From NCBI GenBank assembly GCA_029891345.1, contig CM057006.1, positions 41,019,056-41,083,055 on the forward strand: a stretch of DNA of 64,000 bases. Direction: 5' to 3'. The position numbers and the translations under genes are program-made. Source of the stretch: Dryococelus australis. Lineage: Eukaryota; Arthropoda; Insecta; Phasmatodea; Phasmatidae. The notes beneath the pieces are model-generated. The model worked only from the letters and a program-made list of their open reading frames with translations. It searched no databases and had not been told where the DNA came from. Every line of letters starts with the position of its first letter. Within the stretch, counting starts at the first letter, position 1. Shown piece by piece: positions 48,309 to 59,300 of the stretch.

Positions 48309-49065
48309 GTGTCTCGCTACAGGATGTACATTTGCTGAACTACATTTTCCCTTTCGACGTGGTGAAACTACAATAAGAGAAGAAGTGCATGCAGTGTGTA
48401 AAGTCATTTGGTTGAAGTTATAAGATGTTTGTACGCCAACACCGACAGAAGATATGTGGTTGAACATAGCGAAATTTGCATCCAGAACTAACTTTCCCAA
48501 CTTCATCAGAGCCTTAGATGGCAAACACGTGCATATAATAAAACCTGAACACAGTGCATCAATATGCTACAATTATAAACACAATTTTTCTTTTGTCTTG
48601 CTGGGACTAAGTGACTCGAATTACAAGTTTGTGTTCATTGACGTTGATGCGTATGGCAAATATGGTGATTCAAACATTTTGCAACAAACAGAATTTTTTA
48701 GATGACTTGAATCCAACAATCTCAATATTCCGGAATTTCACAAACAATATCTACTCCTATGCCGCATATCATTATTGCAGATGAGGCATTTTCCTTGAGC
48801 GTTAGGATAATGAGACCATTCACTGGGAGACAGTTGAACTTAAAACAAAGGATTTTTAATTACAGGTTATGTAGAGCTAGACGTTTCATTGAATGTACAT
48901 TCGGCATTCTAAGTAACAAGTGGTGTATACTACATAGACCTCTGAATGTTAAGTATGCATTTACTGTTGACATCATCAAGCCTGCTGTATTCTGCACAAT
49001 TTTGTGCGTGACCGCGATGGCTATCAGTTTGAAGACATATTACATACATTTGTTATATATCACAT
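48309..49065 (+). pseudogene. Harbinger transposase, catalytic exon (DDE_Tnp_4)
   Basis: The acceptor TATATTTCAG is at 48308. It reads CLATGCTFAELHFPFRRGET, then TAA (48419-48421), FIRALDGKHVHIIKPEHSAS (first Asp), FVLLGLSDSNYKFVFIDVDA, TGA (about 48703), a frame change, IIADEAFSLS (second Asp), NYRLCRARRFIECTFGILSN (Glu) and, in another frame, VRDRDGYQFED. All three catalytic residues remain, but stops and frameshifts make it inactive. Confidence 0.92.
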
Positions 49066-49401
49066 AATCACATCAAATCGAACACCAAGCAAGTCCAGTG
49101 TATATTATAGACGTATTTGCAGATTATTTTGTTGGATAAAACTGAAATTCGAAGTTTCCTGGGCTTATGTGCTTACTGCCATTGATTTGTGTCTGGGTTC
49201 GCCACCATCGCCAAACCTCTGCATGAATTGACTGAGGAAAAAAGAAAATTTTGTTGGTGAAGGACAAGTGCCATGGCAAAACCAGTTTGTATAGAAAACA
49301 GTGACAGTTGTGACTGCTCTCAATGATATACATACTGTCTGTATAATCATATGTGGTAATATGTACATAAATTTACACATTAAAACTATATTTTACTCAC
49401 C

Positions 49402-49575
49402 AAGCTCTATTTTTTCTTTCACAATTTCGCAGTTCTCTCCTCCAAACATTTTAACAATTTTGCCCCATTGTTTATATTTTTCTCATGTCTGTCACATTAG
49501 CTATCAGAAGACAAGTCCCAAATAGCAGGGCGGCTTTTTATTTCGGTTATTAATCGTTCGATGTATTCCACTGCG
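49402..49575 (-). pseudogene. Harbinger MADF/BESS protein, first exon
   Basis: On the minus strand: EYIERLITEIKSRPAIWDLS, one in-frame stop, then YKQWGKIVKMFGGENCEIVK and IELG, with donor GAGCTTG/GTGAGT at 49402. RLI.EI..RPAIWD is the head of a MADF domain. The start codon is not certain. The joined reading with the exon at 48160 is in frame. Confidence 0.78.
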
Positions 49576-49629
49576 ACTTGTACACAATCACCGTGCGTCC
49601 ATCCCGTACCTGGTTTTGCGACCAACTGC

Positions 49630-49823
49630 GGGCTTGCGTTTAGTTGCATGCAACTCGATGGTCGTGAATGATATTGGTCGCGCGCGGGTCGCGATGCACG
49701 TGAGTGGTCTCCGCGACCAGCTGGTCATGGTCGCGTAGTAAGCACAATTACACATAACATAATGTAAGACATTGGTCGCTGCAAAAATGGTCGCGGTCGC
49801 AGTTGTCCAGTGCGCGGGGGCCC
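49630..49823 (-). promoter_or_regulatory. Subterminal GGTCGCG-rich block of the Harbinger element
   Basis: The words GGTCGCG and CGCGACC recur at least six times between 49675 and 49800; the left end has a similar palindromic cluster (CGACCACGACC and GGTCGCGGTCG, 46954-46979). Such clusters are candidate binding sites for the transposase or MADF partner. Confidence 0.45.
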
Positions 49824-49935
49824 TAACAGATGTGGGGTTCATCCCAATTGTGCAATGTGGGCGAGAATTATACTCTGCGGCGAGACACAGAAGCAAGTCC
49901 GGCCACCTATAATTGCCTTGGGCGGAAAATGCCTT

Positions 49936-50265
49936 CTACATCATATTCTTAAGCATACAGTTAAATATTTCCACAATCGAAGCTTTCAAAACGCTAAATG
50001 TTCCATAGTGATTAATTTTATTCGCTTTCATGAGAGCAATTAAGGCAGTATTATAGAATTCCCGACATTGATTGGTCTGGACAATCGTAGGTGTAGTCAT
50101 GTCATAAACCAATTTCATAGCAGTGGCGACATCCGTGCCTCGCTTTCGGCGTACAGAGATGCCCCAGCCATGCTTGCAGAAGCAATTAATAATGGTCAGG
50201 ATGTAGCAATATTCTTTATTAGCATGGGCATAAGGAAGTATTTCCACCAAATAGGCTTGAAACAA
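49936..50265 (-). pseudogene. rve-type integrase fragment (F54H12.3/Polinton type)
   Basis: About 109 codons: FQAYLVEILPYAHANKEYCY (the family has a catalytic Asp where Tyr stands), ILTIINCFCKHGW, VQTNQCREFYN (family: QTDNGKEFYN; the second Asp is replaced) and NHYGTFSVLKASIVEIFN with the Glu kept. The start of the domain and its C-terminal part are missing. With both aspartates gone it cannot be active. Confidence 0.75.
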
Positions 50266-50408
50266 TTCATGAAGCCCAAACAGAAAAACTTTGCATCTGG
50301 GTTACATCCTGCGGAGGGGTCGATGCAATTATTCAGCTGTGTGTGCCCATGACAGTCTCCAAGCATGGCAGTGCATTTGGGAGAAGAATGTCGAGTTGAG
50401 GTCAGGTT

Positions 50409-50791
50409 TCACTGGATATATCCAGCCTCCTGCAGTTCCTCTAAGATATTGACGATTTTGCTCATGTGTTACGTATTTCCAGCTTGCTGAGATGCGATGA
50501 GCAGCCATAGATGGTTAACAAGTTCGTTGGCGTCCCAGTAGATGTATTCTCGCCGACTGTTACCATGAAGCTTCAAAGTCAGACCAGAGCCCACGGTGAG
50601 AACAGACTTGTGGTAATGTCGAACTTTGGATGTGTTTCATTCTTATAAGTGTTGCTGGCAGCATCGTTCCCGGTTAAATGTGCACTTGTGAGTCGAAGTA
50701 ACCACTGGTACTGCCGCAATATGGCACGAGAATAATCCCTTGGCTCATGTTTAAACAGCAACTTATAGAGGCTGGAGGAGACTTGCATTAC
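50409..50791 (-). pseudogene. Integrase-associated ORF with NELV…LRLL domain
   Basis: MQVSSSLYKLLFKHEPRDYS, then YQWLLRLTSAHL, a frame change, GSGLTLKLHGN, YIYWDANELVNHLW, an in-frame stop and IVNILEELQEAGYIQ, ending with TGA at 50411-50409. I know this arrangement from arthropod and cnidarian sequences next to this integrase type, but its role is not known to me. The same C-terminal pattern is in the pseudogene at 72-850. Confidence 0.5.
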
Positions 50792-51149
50792 TTCGTCACC
50801 TAATATAATTACATCATTGGACAGAAATAAATTTTGTTTGTCGCCTAAAACCCACTATTACTAAGCTTATACACACCATACATCAAACCATTGAATGGTG
50901 GTGTGTAGGAAGTGAGGTATTGGTAAACAGTCAACAAGTGTCCATTAGAACGCTCCTACTTGGGCTTCGAAGTTGCCAGGGGTGCATAAATGTTGATCAC
51001 CTCCTCCGTCTTGCGTCTCCTCTTGGGTTCAAAGCTTTGTTTGGTCTTTAAGAGTAGGAGGAACAGGGTGTTGATGCTGGTCGAGTCGTTATCAGCCAAA
51101 ATACATCTGCCAAGACAACATCATGAGTCAATCGAGTTGCCATATGATT

Positions 51150-52860
51150 ACAGCTGGCCAATCGCATGAGTAGGTGGTGGTGAATCTATGTATCTGCGGT
51201 TTGGTGAATAGGTGGATTGGATTGGTGGATCACTGAATTGGCAGATCGATGGATTGATGGATTAGTGGATTGATGGATCAATGGCCAAGTGTCAAGCTCA
51301 CCTGCGGCCCAACATGATGGTTGGGTGACATCATAACACGATGCCTGGTAATAGTCGATAATGTTACGTTGACAGCTGGTAAGAATGCTTGTGTTGCTGG
51401 TTGGTCTGGATGATAAATTTGCTTGCTACACTTGGGTTAACATGGATGGTACGGTTGGTATGCTGGGTATGTTTTTCAGTATATCTGTCTTGGTGTACGT
51501 CAAATGGTGTGGACAGTATGTGTGTATCGGTGAGTCCTGTAATGCCAAGACATGATTGAGTTATAGTAAGAGGTATGGGTGGCCAGTGTATTTGACAGGT
51601 GTCAGTCGACATGGTGGATGGTATGAGAAGAAGTTGAATGTCACTGCCATGGTCTGTATAATCTGTGTTGGATGAATGGTTGATGTATGCTAGAGTTATG
51701 GTTGGTAGGTATAAGTAGTGTTGGTTGGTACAGTAAGTAGGTTATGGGATGGCTTCATCTGTAGAGTTGCTTGGTACACTTGAGTTATGATGAAAATTGT
51801 GCTTGGTGTATTTGGTGGTGTTGTTGAATTGAATTTTTCTTTGGATTTAAGAGATGGCTGATATTTTGGCTAGTGTTAACCAGTAGATCAGTAAGTAATT
51901 TTTTTTTGGTAAGGACAGTGTGCACTGAATGGTTGAGGTATGAACAATGAGTATATTTTGTCTGGTGTTGTTGGTAGAGCATATGGTATGAATGAGTTAC
52001 AGTGGCTGGTATGGCTTGATTGTTATGCGTAACTACTGAAGTTAGATAGGCTGAAATGGTAGTCAATATATTTGGCTGTTACGACTGATCAGTAAGTCAG
52101 CGGTATGGTGGTTGATATGGTCTGTATTGTTAATAGCATGATTGAGGTATGCATGGGTTAGAGGGAATGATATGGTTTGGGGCTGTATGTTTTAGTTGAT
52201 ATATTCAGATGGTATAATGTTGGTATGCCAGGTTGTATAGTCGGTATAGTATCCAGTACTCCTGGTCTGCAGGGTCACTCATATTTAATATTGTATGCCT
52301 GAGGTGTGGTTGTTAGCATTTTTTATTGGCATGGATGGTTAGTATAATCAGGTGGTTTATTTTGATGGGTGGCATGATATTTGGCTGGTGCTGGTCAGTA
52401 GTGCAAATGGAATGGATGTTAGGTCGTGGGCTCATCTCAACTGTATAGTTGTTCGAGTTACGATGGATGGTATGATTGGCGTGTTGGCTGGTATGTTTGA
52501 ATTTTTCTTTGGTTAAAGATATTGGTACATTGGGTGGTCTGGTATCAGTTGGTTATGTTAGATTGACAAATGGTAGGAATGTTTATGTTATTGGTTAGTC
52601 TGGAATGTAAAGTGACTTGGTACACTTGGGTTAACATAGATGATATGGTGGGTATGTTGGGTGATATGGTTGGAATAATAACCAGTACTCCTGGTCAGAG
52701 TGTTACTCATATTTTTGTTTCGTATTTCTGAGGTGTGGTGGCCAGCATTTGTTGTTATTGGAATGGATGGTTGGTACAATCAGGTGGTTTGTTTGATGAG
52801 TGATATAATATTTGGCTGATGACAATGATTTTATGACAGGTAGTTACGAATTTTGGTATA
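51150..52860 (+). repeat. C-poor GGTTGGTATGG-type repeat array, irregular
   Basis: Plus strand rich in G and T and poor in C, built from TTGGTATGG, GGATGGT and TTGGCTGGT words. Longer duplications are visible: CCAGTACTCCTGGTC and its context occur at about 52254 and 52683 (spacing about 430 bp), and CACTTGGGTTAACAT at about 51429 and 52625. Minus frames are Thr/His/Gln-rich and not genes. Confidence 0.75.
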
Positions 52861-53430
52861 TTTTTTTCCCAATTTTTGCGATTTTTCTTTGTTTTTGCAG
52901 ATCGAATGGTGGCTAGGTAAAGGTAGGTGTTGGTTTATAGGGTAATGGGGGACAAAATTCCTTATTGTCGACAAGCACCTCCCTAGCAGCAATTTTGAAA
53001 CTAGTCTCGTCCTCCCCTACTCTTCGCCTTCATCTCCTTTGCAACTTGGTCAGCCGCACTCGCATCTACTGTTCAAAAGATATAACCTCTCGAGAGATTT
53101 TGCTAGAGATGCGAGGCCAGTCTCTCATTTTTTAAAATTACTATTCTATGTGATGAGCTGAGTGTATTCAGTGGTTGACTGGTTTGTCAATGTCTCTTGC
53201 TTGTATGGCCTATCAGTATGGTAGTAGCGATGCCTGAAATGTGTGAGTGGGAACACTGTAGTAATTTGGGTTGGCTGCAGGGAGAAGTTTTTTTTATAGA
53301 ATAGCTTTGTCTCTGAGTGTCACATGCCTATATGGCTACTAAACAGGAGGGCAGGAGGCATAATGACAGGTGAGATGGTTAGTATAAAAGGTCGAAATTT
53401 ATGGCTTGATATTTTGTTGGTTAGTGTGAT
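52861..53430. other. Non-repetitive interruption of the C-poor array
   Basis: Normal base composition between 52,860 and about 53,150, fading back into GT-rich repeat. No gene recognised. Confidence 0.45.
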
Positions 53431-53434
53431 GATA

Positions 53435-56355
53435 TGCATGGTATGTTTTAGATAGTGAGATGGGTAGAGCAGTAGGTGGGTGAGTAGGTGGTTAGAGTAG
53501 TAGGTAGAGCAGTGGGTAGGAGGGTAGGAAGGTACGGTGTGATAGGTGGGTACAGCTGTAAGTACAGCAGTTGGTGGGAAATTATAGAGGAGGGTGAGTG
53601 TTTAGTGGGTACGTGGATGAAACCAGAAGTAAGTCAGTAATTAAGATAAGTGTTAGGTATGAAGAGTGGTAGGTAGGACTGGTGGTGGGTAGGTGAGTAT
53701 TTGAGTTGAGCCGAATGTGGGTAGGTCGGTATGAAGGTAGGTAGAGCAGTAGGTAGTGAGGTGGGTAGTGCAATGTTTTGGTGGGGAGGTGGGTAGAGCA
53801 TTGGTTGGAGTGGTGAGTAGGTGTGTAGAGGAGGAGATGGGTGGTAGGAGCAATTGGTAGGTGTGAAGGTAAGGAGAGCAGTGGGTGTCTGGGTAGGTAG
53901 ACTGGTAGGCAGTTTGTTAAATGGGTAAAGCAGTAGGTATGCGGGTAGGTTACTAGCGCTTTAGGAATGGGGTAAGATTGTAGAGTGATAGGTGGATGGG
54001 TAGGTAGGTAGAGTGTTGGGTAGGTGGGGTGGGTGTGTAGATGGGTAGAGCTGTAGATAGGTGGGTGTGTTTAGGTTCATATAGTGGTGGGTAGGGCAGT
54101 GGATGGGTGGATAGATTAGTTGTTATATAAGTAGGTTAGTAGAGTGGTGTGTAGGTGGGTAGAGCAGTAGGTAGGTGGGAATGTAGATGGATTTGTTAGA
54201 GTTGTGGGTAGGTGGGTAAAGAAGTGGTTAAAGTGACAGATGGGTAGAATGGTAGGTGTGTCGGTAGGTAAGAAGAGTGGTATTGGGGTAGAATAGTGGG
54301 TGTGTAGTTAGGTAGAGCAGTTGGTAAGTAGGTGGTTAGAGCAGTGGGTTGGTGGGTAGTTGTGTGCGGAGCAGTGTGTCACTGTGCGAAGTGCCTTGTG
54401 AAGCATGTAGAGATGTGTGCTGAGGGAGCGGATATGAGTGTGGAGGGTTTGGAGAGTTGTGTGGAGGGTGCGAAGAGTTGTGCGGAGGGTGTGGAGAGTT
54501 GTGTGGTGCCTGCGGTACTGAGTGTGGTGCTTGTGATGCTAAATATGGAGGGCGTGGAGATGAGTGCGGAGTCAGCAGTGAGAAGTAATTAGAGCTGTTT
54601 AAATGTGGTTAGGTAGAATAGTAGACTGTTGGTTAGATGTGTAGAGAAGTAGGTGTATGTAGGTTAGTAGAGCTTTAGGAATGTGGGTAGGATTGTAGAG
54701 TGATAGGTGGATGGGTAGGTAGGTAGAGTGGTAGGTAGGTGAGTGGGTGTGTAGATGGGTAAAGCTGTAGGTAGGTGCATAGAATGGTGGGTCGGGCAAT
54801 GAGTGGGTGGATATATTAGTTATGTAAGTAGGTTAGCAGAGTGGTGGGTAGGTGGGTAGAGAGGTAGGTGGGTAGAGTGGTAAGTAGTGCAGTGGGTAGA
54901 GAAGTGTGTACATAGGTAGGTAAGTACAGTGGTGGGTAGAGTGGTAAGTAGTGCAGTGGGTAGAGAAGTGTGTACGTAGGTAGGTAAGTACAGTGGTGGG
55001 TAGAGTGGTGGGTAGGTGGGTAGAGTGGTGGGTAGTGTGGTGGGTAGGTGGGTAGAGTGGTGGGTAAATGTTTGGGTAATGCTGTGGGTTGTGGTCAGTG
55101 GCTAGAGCAGTAGGTAGGCGGGTCAAGCAGTAGGTAGGTGGGCCGAGCAGTAGGTAGGTGGGCCGAGCAGCAGGTAGGTTTGTTGGTGGTTAGAGTTATA
55201 GGTAAATGGGATGTGTGATGGGTGGATGGGCAGAGTGGTGGGTAGGTAAGTGTATAGATCAGTAAGCAGCTGGGTATACTTTTTAGATAAGTGAAGTGGT
55301 AACTAGTTGGGTAGGTAGGTATAGCAATGAGTGAGTGGGCAGATAAGTGGGTGACTGGAGCAATAGGTAGGTGGATAGGTAGGTAGAATGTTGGGTAGGT
55401 AAATTGAGTAGTAGGTAGGTGGATAGAGCGGTGAATATATTGGGTGGTGGGATGGTAGAGCAGTAGGTAGGTGAGTAGATGATATGGGGGGTTATGTAGA
55501 GCAAAGGGTAGGAGGGTAGGATGGTAGAGTGTTAGGTAGGTGGGTACAGCTATATGTATAGCAGTTGGTGGGTAATTATAGAGGAGGGTGAGTGTTTAGT
55601 CAGTAGGTGATTAGGTGGGTAGAGCGATGCATTGGTGGGGAGGTGGGTAGAGCTGTGGGTATGTAGGTAAATGTAGTATGGTGGGTACGTGGATAGAGCA
55701 TTAGTTGGAGTGGTGAATAGGTGTGTAGAGGAGGAGGTGGTTAGGTAGTTGGGTACGTGGGTGGTGCAATGGGTAGGTGTGAAGGTAAGGAGAGCAGTGG
55801 ATGTGTGGGTAGGTAGAATGGTAGGTTGTTGGTTAGATGTGTTGAAAAGTAGGTATGTGTGTAGGTTAGTAGAGCTTCAGGAATGGGGTAGGATTGTAGA
55901 GTGAAAGGTGTATAGGTAGGTAGGTAGAGTGGTAGGTAGGTGGGTAGAGCAGTGTGTAGATGGGAAGAGGTGTAGGTAGTTAGGTTTGTGTAGGTGCATA
56001 GAGTGGTGGGAAGGGTAGATGGTGGGTGGTTATATTAGTTGTTATGTAAGTAGGTTAGTAGAGTGGTGGGTAGGTGGGAGAGTGGTAGGTGGGTTGAGTA
56101 GTAATTAGTGCAGTGGGTATGTAGGTAGGTAAGTAGAATGGTGGGTAGTTGGGTAGAGTAATTGATTGGCGAACAGTGAGGTGGGTAAACTTTCGGGTAA
56201 TGATGTGGGTAGTCTTTTGGGTTGTGAAGTGGGCAGGTGGCTAGAGTAGTAGGTAGGTGAGTAGGTGGTTAGAGTTCTAGGTAGATGGGTGGAGTAATTG
56301 ATGGATGGGTAGAATGGTGGGTAGGTAAGTCCATAGAGCAGTAAGTAGGTGGCAT
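53435..56355 (+). repeat. GGTAGGTGGGTAGAG satellite array with higher-order repeats
   Basis: Almost 3 kb of variants of GGTAGGTGGGTAGAGCAGTA. C is rare on the plus strand. Higher-order copies: AGGAATGGGGTAGGATTGTA-like segments at about 53964, 54675 and 55878; TTAGTTGTTATRTAAGTAGG-like segments at 54118 and 56036; GAGGAGGGTGAGTG at about 53588 and 55573. A different repeat (GTGTGGAGGGTGCGGAGAGTT type) is embedded at 54400-54590. Confidence 0.9.
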
Positions 56356-56359
56356 TCAA

Positions 56360-59300
56360 GTCATTGCCTTGTTTTTCCCACGGAATGACCTTCAATATAT
56401 ATATATTTTTTTTTTAATTCATGCTGCAGAATCATAATTTGATGCCAGGCTTACAAACACTGCTGTATCCATTCCTAGCTTATTTCAACTGACTACTAAT
56501 TTCTGAAAACAAAACCTTTCACCCATTCAAACACATTATATACAGTCAGCAATGTTTGTGCAAAAACAGCTGATGCTACCCATGGTTCAATACGCGAATG
56601 CTCCGGGCCAAGCAATCCATTCTAATTTTTTAGTTTCTTATGGCCCACTCAGGATATTTCACACAATTTTGTGAGATATTTGTGATGTTTGTAAAATAAA
56701 ATTGACGAATTGTGGTGGTTAAGTAGGCCTAATATGCTTTCTTCCATTTTATATGAAAATTTTCTCTTTTTGCGTTATGTACTTGTTTCAGGGGCTATTA
56801 AAAATTATTCATGCAAAAAGTTATTTACTATCAATTGGCTAATATAAACAGATGGAATTACAAAATACTATAAACATACATCATATTCAAGGGGGCTAAC
56901 ACACAAACTTTGGAACAAAATATAAGGTGCAATTCATCCCCACGCCCCTTGGTTCATGGCTTCACCACTGCCTTGTGGGGTGGAAAGGCAGTGTTTTTCT
57001 GCCAACACTGTGTGAGTGGGGCTCTGAGGAAAATCTGTAGATGGTTCAAGGGGAAATTCCGACATAGGTATAAAAGCTGCGAACACAATCTATGAAATAT
57101 TTTCGGGAATTTGACAAATTTTCAAATTGTACAGTCAGGAAATTGTTGAATTTTTTTATTTGTGGCAGGGTATGATTTCGTTTGTAAAATTAAATTTCGC
57201 TAATCATACTTTAAAATGAATTAAGGCATCGCCTATCAGTCGCACTTGATAAATTCTCTGAAAATGTTTTAAAATACTTTGCGCGAGGAAAGAGATTTTA
57301 CAAGTGCAATGCCCCATACGTATTTCGAAGAAATTAAATATAATAAACTTTAATCTAAAAAAAATAAAAAGGACTTATTTTAAAAACGTTTCGTTTAGTT
57401 GTCAAGATACGAAAAAGATAACTATTTTCTACATTGACGTACCTGTGCCATGCTTCAGGGCTCCACTGAAAAATCTGCCTTCAGATTCACAATATTGGCG
57501 GCAGACTGCTTTAGTTTTCAGTAAAAACTGAACATGTCTCGAATAAAGCTTGCATATCTTTAACAGCCAGGCCAGAATAAGCGAATTGTAGGAATATTAT
57601 TGAATACTGTATTAGCACGAAAAACAGTTTTTGTCCATGCGTATGTCAGCAGAAGACATGCTTAGTGAGATTTATATTAAATTTATTAATGGATGCAACG
57701 ATAAAGACACAAATAATCACTCTGAATTTTGAGAATTTGAAATGAAGCTGTGAATTTAGGTATTTTACTGGAAATATCCTTTGAGTTTCAAATTACGAAC
57801 CGAAAGGAGAGGAAAAAAAAAAACAAAAGCGTCAGGTAAATAAACACAGTTGAATAAAATGTTTATTGAAATGAGATATAAAATTGAACCACACAAGGGT
57901 GCAATTGTGCAAAATTAAAATAACGTACACTTGACACAGAATTCCTAAATTTGTATTAATAAATTTATTAAACAGATCTTTAGCCATTTTGACAAAAATT
58001 GTAATATCACAGTATACACTGAAATCATAATCATTGTAACAGGTGAGTGATTAAGAGTCAGTAATTAAATTGATTTAAAAGACTAACATTTAATTTACTA
58101 ACTTCACGGTGCAAAATATTCATATAAATGACTAGAATTCTGTAGTGGGCATCCTCTTAAAAAAATGTAATCAATTAAAATTTTGGAGTGCCAAAAGTTT
58201 GTAAATGATTTCATTACAGCAAAGTCTGCGGTGACCATGATCTGTTTGGACTGGCCTTCGACAAGTATTTTCCACGCTTAGACAATATAACGTGTCTCGC
58301 AGCTCATTACACATTAAGTCGACTCGCCAGTCCTACCATGATCCAAACTCAGCATTAAAAGGAATAGAAAGCCATTTAAATAAATTCAAATTCAATAAAA
58401 ATACACACCAACTACCTCTCATAAGACCCTCAGGTCAGTAGGGCTATGAAAATTAATTATTTTATGCGCCAAGATAGCGCCAAAATTACACTTTAAATTG
58501 GCCTTAATACCAGTGCCTCAAAAGCACGTAAAAATAGCTCACAAATTGACAATAAAAATGAAAGAATGATTCTTCAAGAACGTTTTAATTAGATTTAAAA
58601 CAAGTACTTCGCTTAATACGTGCACTGCAGACAAAATACCCATTAAGGAGCGCAAGAAAATAAAATAACACTTTAAAACCGTATATAAAAGCGATAATTC
58701 CGTACGGTGGCGACCCAGAATAATTTGCTAAAAACATTCTGGAAATAATTACGGGTCCAAACAAAGCACCGCACCGTAAAACTTTGCATACACAGTTGCG
58801 GTAATATTGTATACCAAAGCTATTCCTCTGCGCGAGTCTGGACAGCTTAGTCTAGTTGCACAAAACTGCAGTGGGCCAACCGAATCGGGCAGTGGCAAGC
58901 AACCTTAAAGGAATATTCACAAAAAGTTCCGCCAAGTAAATCAGCTTATATTTCAAAATAACGTACTAAAACATCAAGCAATCCATTTACCATTAATGCC
59001 ACCAAACCTCTAACTACTCTAGCTGTTTGAACTAAATGCATCAAAGCCTCGAAACACAAATTACGGTCCAAAGTGATTTTTACAAACTTCCGTCCAGACT
59101 CGCCACCTATCGTTCCGTATTGGGTGCACATTTATAAAAGATTGTAACATTACTACCACATACTGCCAGTAAACAAACTTAATTCGTGAAACACCATTAC
59201 TTTTAAGGCCGCGCATCAAAATCGTTGGTGTCGACTCGTGTCGTTGAATATTTCCGCAGGCGAATGTGCCATCTGGCGAGCTGGTGAGAGACGAGGTGTA

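Larger units (their letters stand above)
46933..49826 (+). mobile_element. PIF/Harbinger element, 2,888 bp, with TAA duplications
   Basis: Element 46936-49823. The TIR core CGCGCACTGGAC is present at both ends; the outer bases are GACCGCC on the left and GGGCCCC on the right. It is flanked by TAA at 46933-46935 and 49824-49826, the TWA duplication of this superfamily. Inside are a DDE_Tnp_4 transposase (+) and a MADF/BESS protein (-), the standard two-gene content. Both genes carry stops or frameshifts. Confidence 0.93.
49830..51120 (-). mobile_element. Decayed Maverick/Polinton-like segment
   Basis: On the minus strand a partner ORF region (51120-50409) is followed by an rve-type integrase (50265-49936). 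The block is GC-richer than the flanks. No TIR, polymerase or capsid gene is visible, so it is a fragment. It directly abuts the Harbinger right end; the Harbinger insertion or the satellite may have cut it. Confidence 0.5.

Noticed and set aside
51150..56355. Telomeric or CRISPR-like array
   Set aside because: The unit is not the insect TTAGG telomere repeat, and there are no regular spacers or cas genes. It is a degenerate satellite.
53582..56395. Thr/Tyr/Pro/Leu-rich minus-strand frames
   Set aside because: All are translations of the GGTAGG satellite; they change with each repeat and have no conserved core.
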